NCBI GenBank assembly: GCA_947165555.1
Contig: CAMVAR010000032.1
Location: forward strand, 1-7,315
Source of the DNA: an uncultured Pseudomonadota bacterium
GTDB taxonomy: Bacteria; Pseudomonadota; Alphaproteobacteria; Rs-D84
Direction: 5' to 3'
DNA: 7,315 bases
This document shows, one piece after another, positions 1-5,649 of the stretch. How positions within the stretch are numbered: the stretch's first letter is position 1; every line of letters starts with the position of its first letter. The notes below the pieces were generated by a model, which did no database searches, was not told the origin of the DNA, and saw only the letters and a program-made list of their open reading frames with translations. The position numbers and the translations under genes are program-made.

Positions 1-108
1 AGTCGTATTAGCGGCGTTTCCCAAAAAGACCAACGTCAATTGACCCGTGCAATCAAACGCGCGCGTCATTTGGGACTGTTGCCGTTTGTACGTAACAATA
101 TTGGTTAA
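1..108 (+). CDS. rpsR: 30S ribosomal protein S18, 3' end (partial)
   Basis: The window opens in frame inside this gene; the last 35 codons and a TAA stop are present. The peptide contains 'QRQLTRAIKRARHLGLLPFV', the conserved C-terminal signature of bacterial S18, which sits on the platform of the small ribosomal subunit and contacts S6 and 16S rRNA. The family is usually 75-85 residues, so somewhat more than half lies upstream of the window. The downstream neighbour is rplI, 49 bases away, matching the widespread rpsF-rpsR-rplI order, so rpsF is expected just upstream. The 'RISGVSQKDQRQL' wording resembles alphaproteobacterial S18 from memory. The identification is firm; the start is not visible. 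Confidence 0.95.
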   Translation, partial: SRISGVSQKDQRQLTRAIKRARHLGLLPFVRNNIG

Positions 109-157
109 TAAAAATATTTGGGATTTATCCCTAACTTAAACAATAAGGACAGATAAA

Positions 158-748
158 ATGAAAGTTATTTTGACAGAAAAAATTACACGTTTGGGTAATA
201 TTGGCGACACGGTCGAAGTGAAAACGGGCTATGCACGTAATTTCTTGTTGCCAAATAATAAGGCGATGCGTTGGTCACGCGAAAATGTCGCCTTGTTCGA
301 GGCGCAAAAGGCGGAATTGCAGGCCCGACACGAAAACGCACGCAAGGCCGCCGAATCCAAGGTTGATGCGGTAAAAAACGCAAAAATGTATATGATTCGC
401 CAGGCGGGCGATACCGGTCAGTTGTATGGTTCGGTGTCCAGTCGTGATATTGCGCGCGAATTAAAGGCGGTTGCGAATGTTGATGTGGTATCGGCCCAGG
501 TTATGTTGGGTGCGCCAATTAAATCAATTGGTGTGTTTGATATTAATATTGCATTGCACCCGGATGTTATTGTTCCTATTAAGGTTTATGTTGCGCGTAC
601 CGCCGATGAAATCGATGCCTTGGTCGCGGGCAAGGTTTTGACGTTTGGTGCAAAACAGGTTGAACCGGAACCGGTCGTGGATGAACAACCTGCATCTGCG
701 GAACCGGGAATGGACACAGCGGTGGAATCAGAATCGGTTGCGGAATAA
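158..748 (+). CDS. rplI: 50S ribosomal protein L9
   Basis: This is a large-subunit protein that binds 23S rRNA near the base of the L1 stalk. The N-terminal L9 signature is clear: 'LGNIGDTVEVKTGYARNFLLP' occupies about residues 12-32, followed by an Ala/Lys/Glu-rich connecting helix (about 42-75) and the C-terminal domain (about 76-150, with 'IRQAGDTGQLYGSVSSRD' at 80-97). At 196 residues it exceeds the roughly 150 of E. coli L9. The extra part, about 165-196, is acidic and rich in Pro, Ala, Glu and Val and looks disordered; such tails are common in alphaproteobacterial L9. The ATG is preceded by AAGGAC at 145-150 with 7-nt spacing, which fixes the start. It is cotranscribed with rpsR, and a hairpin follows 26 bases after the stop. 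Confidence 0.97.
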   Translation: MKVILTEKITRLGNIGDTVEVKTGYARNFLLPNNKAMRWSRENVALFEAQKAELQARHENARKAAESKVDAVKNAKMYMIRQAGDTGQLYGSVSSRDIARELKAVANVDVVSAQVMLGAPIKSIGVFDINIALHPDVIVPIKVYVARTADEIDALVAGKVLTFGAKQVEPEPVVDEQPASAEPGMDTAVESESVAE

Positions 749-774
749 TTTTGCCGTTTGTGTATATATATTTT

Positions 775-805
775 CCCCGGCAATTTGCCGGGGTGTTTCG
801 TTGTA
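775..805 (+). terminator. Probable intrinsic terminator of the ribosomal operon
   Basis: An inverted repeat CCCCGGC (775-781) / GCCGGGG (787-793) with a 5-base AATTT loop forms a 7-bp, almost all-GC stem (8 bp if the loop A-T pair closes). It is followed by TGTTTCGTTG, a broken rather than clean T-tract. Its place, 26 bases after the rplI stop and before the promoter of the glycan genes, fits an end to rpsR-rplI transcription. The weak T-tract leaves room for partial readthrough into the downstream operon. On the minus strand the base of the stem is followed by an A-rich stretch, so it would not work as a terminator in that direction. Confidence 0.75.
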
Positions 806-823
806 AATGTCGCCTGTTATTAT

Positions 824-852
824 TTGACTTTTATTGTAAATTGTGCCACAAT
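824..852 (+). promoter_or_regulatory. Predicted sigma70-type promoter for the glycan operon
   Basis: TTGACT (824-829, 5 of 6 to the -35 consensus) is separated by exactly 17 bases from CACAAT (847-852, 4 of 6 to the -10 consensus). A TG at 844-845, one base upstream of the -10, gives an extended -10 element. This is the only good promoter found by eye between rplI and the glycan genes. Transcription would be expected to start around 858-861, right at the ATG at 861. That would exclude the GTG at 843 from the mRNA and make the message leaderless or nearly so. This is a prediction from motif match only. Confidence 0.6.
840..852. promoter_or_regulatory. Perfect palindrome over the -10 element (possible operator)
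   Basis: ATTGTG (840-845), a single C (846) and CACAAT (847-852) make a perfect 6+1+6 inverted repeat. Its right half is exactly the predicted -10 hexamer. A dimeric repressor bound here would block RNA polymerase, so it is a candidate operator for the glycan operon. No regulator gene lies in the window and the half-site was not recognised as that of a known regulator. A short palindrome in AT-rich DNA can also arise by chance. Confidence 0.35.
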
Positions 853-860
853 CACGGTTG

Positions 861-1910
861 ATGTTTGGTAATATAAATTTTCATCGGGTGAATTTGTGGA
901 CGAATGGCCGAAATTCGTCTTTTCCGATTGATATTGTTTATTTGTGGATTGATGGAACGGGGGCGGATTTTCGGCGGACCAAGGCAAAATATTTGCGGGC
1001 GGCGGGGCGTGATGATTCAAAATATGTCGATGACACCAATGATTCAATTTATCGTGATAATGATGAATTAAAATATTCACTGCGTTCGGTGGAAAAATTC
1101 GCACCGTGGATTAATCATATTTATATCGTAACCGGGTTTGGCCAGGTACCAAGTTGGCTGAATACAGATAATCCGCGTGTTACCGTTGTTCCGCAAGAAT
1201 CCATTTTACCGCCCGATGCATCCCCGATTTTTAATTCGTGTGCAATAGAGGCGTGTTTGGCGAATATACCGGGACTTGCCGAGCATTTTGTGTTGGCAAA
1301 TGACGATATGTTCTTTAACGCGCCGACATCACCAAATTATTTTTTTGACGCATCGGGTCGGGCAAAGTTTCGGGCGATATATCGTAAAGATGGTAGAAGA
1401 ACTGATGATAAAAAAAGCCTGTATTCTGTTTTGTTGTATAATGCGGCGCGGGCGATAGATGATGCGTTTGGGGTCGATTTATATAATTATAAATCTTCAC
1501 ATGGGATGGACCCATATATAAAATCGTCTATGATTGAATGTTATGAAAATACGGAATTGGCAAAACGTATAAATGCGACGCGTTATCATCGTTTTCGTGA
1601 TGCGGGCGATGTTCATCGTTTGATATTTAATCTGTACGATATTATTCGTGGACGTGCGCGCATTATACGCGTTCATTCGCGGCATGTTAGGCATAATATC
1701 ATATTGGATTTTTTATATAATTTAATTCATTTTAAAAGTGTGCGAGATTCTGTATTTTATTGTACCGATGCATTTGAATCAGGGGCATCAAAGTGTCGGT
1801 CTAAAATTATATGTATAAACGACAGTATGTGTAATTCTGATATAAATCATGAACATAATCGGTTGTTTTTTGAAACTAAGTTTCCGAATAAAAGTGAATT
1901 TGAGAAATAG
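861..1910 (+). CDS. Stealth-family sugar-phosphate transferase (capsular polysaccharide phosphotransferase)
   Basis: Stealth enzymes transfer a sugar-1-phosphate from a nucleotide sugar to a growing glycan, making phosphodiester links as in Neisseria meningitidis group A capsule (SacB) and the animal GlcNAc-1-phosphotransferase. Numbered from a GTG at 843 (355 aa), all four conserved regions are visible: CR1 'IDIVYLWIDG' (29-38); CR2 starting 'RDNDELKYSLRSVEKFAPWI' (71-90) and running through 'NDDMFF' (153-158); a CR3-like 'SSHGMDPYIKSSM' (218-230); and CR4 'KIICINDS' (321-328) ending in 'FPNKSEFEK' (347-355). It is therefore complete. No signal peptide or membrane helix is seen. No Shine-Dalgarno precedes either start. 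ATG 861 (349 aa) is preferred because the predicted promoter overlaps GTG 843. Donor and acceptor cannot be read from the sequence. GC falls sharply from the 5' to the 3' end of the gene. Confidence 0.9.
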   Translation: MFGNINFHRVNLWTNGRNSSFPIDIVYLWIDGTGADFRRTKAKYLRAAGRDDSKYVDDTNDSIYRDNDELKYSLRSVEKFAPWINHIYIVTGFGQVPSWLNTDNPRVTVVPQESILPPDASPIFNSCAIEACLANIPGLAEHFVLANDDMFFNAPTSPNYFFDASGRAKFRAIYRKDGRRTDDKKSLYSVLLYNAARAIDDAFGVDLYNYKSSHGMDPYIKSSMIECYENTELAKRINATRYHRFRDAGDVHRLIFNLYDIIRGRARIIRVHSRHVRHNIILDFLYNLIHFKSVRDSVFYCTDAFESGASKCRSKIICINDSMCNSDINHEHNRLFFETKFPNKSEFEK

Positions 1911-1921
1911 GACAATGCAAA

Positions 1922-3178
1922 ATGAAAAAGAAAACATTAATTTTTGACGCATCGGTTATTGCAGAAAACCTTGGGTGCGGTCGCGGTCGTTCTGGAATTT
2001 ATTTCGCAACGTATAACATATTAAAGAAATTGATAGAATCGGAAAAGTTTGATATATCATTATACACCGGGACAGATAATTTTGAGTTTATAGATTTTGT
2101 TAAACATGAATTTGGGAATAAAATCAAAATTTATTTCACCAATAAATACGCCTTGTTTTTGTCCAGAATGATACGATTGGATAAAAAATTACGGGCCAAA
2201 AAACTTAACATAACAAAATTATTATTAAATATATTGGTTAGAAAGCCGATTAAATTTTTGGGCAGAAACGTCGAAATGCCGAATTTTGATATTGCTTTTT
2301 CGCCAATCCGTGTATTTCCCGAAATTATCAATGCAAACAAAAAGTATATTATTTTGTATGATGCCATTCCGTTGTTATTACCGGATTATTATCCATCGGT
2401 TGGTTTAAAAAAACATTGGTTCTATAATTTGACGGAATATATCAAGACAAAACCGGCGTGTAAATATTTTGCAATATCACAATCGTGTAAAAATGATTTT
2501 GTACGGTTGTTAGATATGAACCCCGATGATATTACGGTAATACCATTGGCGGCAAATGATAAAAATTTCTATCACGAATCCGATAATAACAAAATTATGG
2601 CGGCGCGTAAAAGATATAATATCCCATTGGATAAAAAATATGTGTTTTCATTGTGCACATTGGAACCGCGCAAGAACCTTATTCGCGCGGTGAAAACATT
2701 TATCGAATTTATTAAAAAGAATAAAATTGACGATATGGTGTTCGTCCTTGGTGGGGCACATTGGGATGAATTTATTGGCAAATTGGAAACCGAAATAGAT
2801 GATTTGGGTAAATATAAAGATAAAATTATTCGTGCGGGTTATATCGATGATGCCGATTTGGCCGCACTGTACAGTGGTGCAGAATGGTTCGTTTATACTT
2901 CGCAGTACGAGGGCTTTGGCCTGCCGCCGTTGGAGGCGATGCAATGTGGATGTCCGGTAATAACGTCAAATAATTCGTCCCTGCCAGAGGTGGTGGGCGA
3001 TGCCGGCATTATGATAGATTGGGACAGTGACGCGCAACATATTGCGGCGTACGAAAAGTATTATTTTGATGACAAATATCGTAATGCTATGGCAAAATCT
3101 GGATTGAAACATGCCAAAGATTTTTCTTGGAAACATACCGTGGATATAATTATCAACCAAATGCAAAAGGATGAATAA
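1922..3178 (+). CDS. GT4-family (GT-B fold) glycosyltransferase
   Basis: A 418-residue retaining glycosyltransferase of the Glycos_transf_1/GT4 type, probably adding a sugar from a nucleotide donor to a lipid-linked glycan on the cytoplasmic face of the membrane. The N-terminal domain has the Gly-rich acceptor loop 'GCGRGRSGIYFAT' (18-30) and 'LYDAIPLLLPDYYP' (145-158); 'FAISQSCKNDF' is at 183-193. The C-terminal nucleotide-binding domain has 'LEPRKNL' (247-253, phosphate-binding Arg/Lys) and 'YEGFGLPPLEAM' (329-340), which contains the EX7E pair E330/E338, followed by 'CGCPVITSNNSSLPEV'. No membrane helix is evident. Its SD AGGA (1909-1912) uses the stop codon of the Stealth gene, 9 nt before the ATG. 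GDP-D-rhamnose or GDP-mannose is a plausible donor given gmd-rmd downstream, but this is inference. The first third is very AT-rich. Confidence 0.9.
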   Translation: MKKKTLIFDASVIAENLGCGRGRSGIYFATYNILKKLIESEKFDISLYTGTDNFEFIDFVKHEFGNKIKIYFTNKYALFLSRMIRLDKKLRAKKLNITKLLLNILVRKPIKFLGRNVEMPNFDIAFSPIRVFPEIINANKKYIILYDAIPLLLPDYYPSVGLKKHWFYNLTEYIKTKPACKYFAISQSCKNDFVRLLDMNPDDITVIPLAANDKNFYHESDNNKIMAARKRYNIPLDKKYVFSLCTLEPRKNLIRAVKTFIEFIKKNKIDDMVFVLGGAHWDEFIGKLETEIDDLGKYKDKIIRAGYIDDADLAALYSGAEWFVYTSQYEGFGLPPLEAMQCGCPVITSNNSSLPEVVGDAGIMIDWDSDAQHIAAYEKYYFDDKYRNAMAKSGLKHAKDFSWKHTVDIIINQMQKDE

Positions 3179-3609
3179 TGGCGAAATATTATATTGTATC
3201 CGGTGGATTTGATCCAATTCACGAAGGCCATATCGCAATGATTGTTGAATCGGCACGGCAATCCGATGGGGTTATTGTTTTGGCGAATTCCGATGATTGG
3301 TTGTGTCGTAAAAAGGGTAAAAATTTTTACAATATGAAAACGCGGCGGGCGATTTTGGAAAATATCAAGGGTGTTATTGACGTTATCGAATTTGATGACA
3401 GTGATAACAGTGCGTGCGATGGGATTCGGCGTGCGCGTAAAAAATACCCGGATGCGGAATTGGTTTTTGCAAATGGCGGCGACCGGACGAAAGACAATAT
3501 TCCGGAAATGCCAACATGTGCGGAATGTGGGGTTGATATAGTATTTGGTGTTGGTGGTGAAAACAAGGCCAATTCTTCATCGTGGATTTTAAACAAATGG
3601 AATAATTAA
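3178..3609 (+). CDS. Small HxGH nucleotidyltransferase (cytidylyl/adenylyltransferase-like), substrate unknown
   Basis: A 143-residue single-domain protein of the CTP_transf_like superfamily, which joins a nucleotide to a phosphorylated sugar or alcohol. 'SGGFDPIHEGHIAMI' at 8-22 contains the catalytic HxGH (H15, G17, H18); 'VLANSDDW' (34-41) and 'FANGGDRTKDNIPE' (97-110) resemble the VNSD and GGD motifs of the C-terminal adenylyltransferase domain of HldE. The C-terminus 'NSSSWIL' (132-138) is in the place of the family's Ser/Thr-rich nucleotide-binding motif. TagD-type glycerol-3-phosphate cytidylyltransferases end in RTxGISTT, which is not seen, so TagD is unlikely. The ATG overlaps the TAA of the GT4 gene by one base (TAATG), with SD AAGGA at 3167-3171. 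It probably activates an extra building block of the glycan, such as a heptose- or polyol-phosphate; which one is not known. Confidence 0.8.
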   Translation: MAKYYIVSGGFDPIHEGHIAMIVESARQSDGVIVLANSDDWLCRKKGKNFYNMKTRRAILENIKGVIDVIEFDDSDNSACDGIRRARKKYPDAELVFANGGDRTKDNIPEMPTCAECGVDIVFGVGGENKANSSSWILNKWNN

Positions 3610-3613
3610 GGAG
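3608..3613 (+). promoter_or_regulatory. Strong ribosome binding site of gmd
   Basis: AAGGAG sits 7 nt before the gmd ATG and shares its two A bases with the TAA stop (3607-3609) of the preceding gene. It is the best Shine-Dalgarno in the operon, suggesting high translation of gmd and coupling to termination of the gene before it. Confidence 0.8.
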
Positions 3614-3620
3614 TTACAGT

Positions 3621-4700
3621 ATGGCAAACAAAGTCGCATTAATTACAGGTATTACCGGACAAGATGGTTCTTATTTGGCGGAATTGTTATTAGATAAGGG
3701 ATATGATGTTCATGGGATTGTGCGTCGTTCGGCGTCGCATAATACAATGCGCATAGACCATTTGATTGGTAACAAAAATTTGCATTTGCATTATGGTGAT
3801 TTGACGGATTCTGTGAATATAATTAGATTGGTTGATGAAATAAATCCGGACGAAGTTTATAACCTGGGGGCGCAAAGCCATGTGAAAATTTCTTGGGATT
3901 GTCCAGAATTTACCGCGGAATCAGATGCGTTGGGAACATTAAGATTACTTGAGGCAATTCGCGTGAACGGTTTGGCGAATAAAACACGTTTTTACCAGGC
4001 ATCTACATCCGAATTGTTTGGTTTGATTCAAGAACCAATGCAGTCGGAAAAAACACCATTTTATCCGCGCAGTCCATATGGCGTTGCGAAACTTTATGGA
4101 TATTGGATTACGGTAAATTATCGCGAAAGTTTCGGGATATTTGGATGCAACGGAATTTTATTTAATCACGAAAGTCCGCGCCGTGGTGAAAACTTTGTAA
4201 CGCGTAAAATCACATTGGCCGCAACACGCATCAAGGAAGGTTTACAAGATTGCCTGTACCTTGGGAATATGGACGCAAAGCGCGATTGGGGACACGCGCG
4301 CGATTATGTCGAAGGTATGTGGCGTATGCTTCAGGCCGGCGCGCCGGATGATTATGTTTTGGCAACCGGGGTTACGACATCGATACGTGATTTTGTAAAA
4401 ATGACCTTTGCCGAATTGGGTATAGATTTGGAATGGCACGGAACCGGAATCCAAGAATATGCCATTGACAAAGCAACCGGTCAAAAGGTCGTTGCGGTGA
4501 ATCCTGAATTCTTTCGCCCGGCCGAGGTTGAAATCTTGTTGGGTAACGCAACCAAGGCCCGTGAAAAATTGGGTTGGACACCGAAATATGACCTGCGCGC
4601 GTTGGTGCATGAAATGGTGGCCGAAGACCTTAAATTGGCAAAACGCGAAAAATTATTAAAAGATAATGGATTTATCGAAAACATAACACATGCAGATTAA
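3621..4700 (+). CDS. gmd: GDP-mannose 4,6-dehydratase
   Basis: This cytoplasmic short-chain dehydrogenase/reductase converts GDP-D-mannose to GDP-4-keto-6-deoxy-D-mannose, the common precursor of GDP-L-fucose, GDP-D-rhamnose and related sugars. At 359 residues it has normal length. The Rossmann motif 'GITGQDGSYLAE' (10-21) and the NADP-contacting 'VRRSASHNTMRIDHL' (34-48) are typical of Gmd. The catalytic residues are visible in 'ASTSELFG' (127-134; T129, E131) and 'YPRSPYGVAKLYGYW' (148-162; YxxxK = Y153/K157). 'GILFNHESPRRGENFVTRKI' (178-197) is another Gmd hallmark. The next gene is rmd, not a fucose synthase, which points to GDP-D-rhamnose. Composition is richer in GC than the flanking glycan genes and closer to rplI. 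Identification is very secure. Confidence 0.97.
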   Translation: MANKVALITGITGQDGSYLAELLLDKGYDVHGIVRRSASHNTMRIDHLIGNKNLHLHYGDLTDSVNIIRLVDEINPDEVYNLGAQSHVKISWDCPEFTAESDALGTLRLLEAIRVNGLANKTRFYQASTSELFGLIQEPMQSEKTPFYPRSPYGVAKLYGYWITVNYRESFGIFGCNGILFNHESPRRGENFVTRKITLAATRIKEGLQDCLYLGNMDAKRDWGHARDYVEGMWRMLQAGAPDDYVLATGVTTSIRDFVKMTFAELGIDLEWHGTGIQEYAIDKATGQKVVAVNPEFFRPAEVEILLGNATKAREKLGWTPKYDLRALVHEMVAEDLKLAKREKLLKDNGFIENITHAD

Positions 4701-4710
4701 GGGTTAAAAA

Positions 4711-5640
4711 ATGAGCAAATATTTGATAACTGGCGCGATGGGGTTTGTTGGTCGGTATTTTATAGAATACCTGAACCAACACGAACCGAACGCCAATGTA
4801 TGTGGTGTTGATATTGCCCCGTCGTGTGATATGGACATTGAATACAGTTCTTTGAATTTGATGGATTCGGTATCGGTTGATAAATTGATAAAAAAATCGC
4901 ATCCAGATTATATTGTCCATTTGGCGGCGATGTCTTCGGTGGCGCAAAGTTGGAACGAACCGGTGGGATGTTTTATAAATAATATGTCTGCGTTTTTGAA
5001 TTTGGCGGATGCCGTGCGTAATAATAATGTTAATGCGCGTATTTTGTCGGTTGGTTCGTCCGAAGAATACGGCATATATGATATGCCAATGCAGGAATCT
5101 TTTACATTACATCCAAAAAGCCCGTATTCGGTGGCGCGCCTGTCCCAAGAATATATGTCAAAATTATATGTTGACCGATTTGGTTTGGATATTGTTATGA
5201 CACGTTCGTTTAATCATATTGGGCCCCGCCAAAGTACGCGCTTTGTTATTCCGTCCTTTATTGAACAACTGGTTAATATTGCATCGGGCAAAATCGAAAA
5301 CAAAATGATGGTTGGAAATATTGATGTTATTCGTGATTTTACCGATGTGCGCGATGTTGTTGATGCGTATTGGCGCATAATTAAAAAGGCGAAAAATCGT
5401 GAAGTTTATAATGTATGCAGTGGTCGCGGTGTAAAGTTGCGCGATATTATCGATATGACCGCGAATCGTTTGAACATAAAGCCGAATATTTGTGTTGACC
5501 CGGCCCGTGTGCGTGCGAACGATGTGCCGCGTGTTATTGGTGATAATACAAAATTGAAAACTGAATTGGGATGGCAACCAAAATATAAACTGGAAGAAAC
5601 AATCGCCGATATGGTAAATTATATGCAAAAATCAAAATAG
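4711..5640 (+). CDS. rmd: GDP-4-keto-6-deoxy-D-mannose reductase (GDP-D-rhamnose forming)
   Basis: A 309-residue extended SDR that reduces the Gmd product at C4 to give GDP-D-rhamnose. The NAD(P) motif is 'GAMGFVGRY' (8-16). Several blocks recall characterised Rmd proteins of Pseudomonas aeruginosa and Aneurinibacillus: 'GSSEEYG' (115-121), 'TRSFNHIGPRQ' (164-174), 'VGNIDVIRDFTDVRDV' (201-216), 'VYNVCSG' (232-238) and 'DPARVR' (263-268). A fucose synthase (Fcl) would look different in these blocks. The expected YxxxK is 'YSVAR' (139-143), so Arg replaces the usual catalytic Lys; the base sequence (tat...cgc) is unambiguous. The SD AAGGG (4699-4703) borrows the gmd stop. A related 4-keto-sugar reductase or epimerase remains a minor alternative. 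Confidence 0.88.
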   Translation: MSKYLITGAMGFVGRYFIEYLNQHEPNANVCGVDIAPSCDMDIEYSSLNLMDSVSVDKLIKKSHPDYIVHLAAMSSVAQSWNEPVGCFINNMSAFLNLADAVRNNNVNARILSVGSSEEYGIYDMPMQESFTLHPKSPYSVARLSQEYMSKLYVDRFGLDIVMTRSFNHIGPRQSTRFVIPSFIEQLVNIASGKIENKMMVGNIDVIRDFTDVRDVVDAYWRIIKKAKNREVYNVCSGRGVKLRDIIDMTANRLNIKPNICVDPARVRANDVPRVIGDNTKLKTELGWQPKYKLEETIADMVNYMQKSK

Positions 5641-5644
5641 GTGA
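5639..5644 (+). promoter_or_regulatory. Ribosome binding site that favours ATG 5650
   Basis: AGGTGA begins within the rmd TAG stop and lies 5 nt upstream of the ATG at 5650. A GTG at 5641 is in the same frame but falls inside this Shine-Dalgarno-like hexamer and has no site of its own. The ATG at 5650 is therefore the better start for the acetyltransferase gene. Confidence 0.65.
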
Positions 5645-5649
5645 TTTTG

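Noticed and set aside
120..131. GGGAT-TT-ATCCC inverted repeat between rpsR and rplI
   Set aside because: The stem is only 4-5 bp with a 2-4 base loop and no T-tract follows; it is too weak to call a terminator or an L9 regulatory element.
843..860. GTG 843 as start of the Stealth protein
   Set aside because: No Shine-Dalgarno, it overlaps the predicted -10 region, and the six extra residues lie outside the conserved domains; ATG 861 is preferred but not proven.
820..1104. 94-codon minus-strand open frame over the promoter and the start of the Stealth gene
   Set aside because: It is rich in His and Asn, as expected from the complement of the plus-strand codons, with no motif and no good ribosome binding site.
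4336..4347. Perfect 12-bp palindrome CCGGCGCGCCGG inside gmd
   Set aside because: It encodes ordinary Ala-Gly-Ala-Pro residues in a GC-rich part of a conserved gene; there is no second copy or regulatory context.
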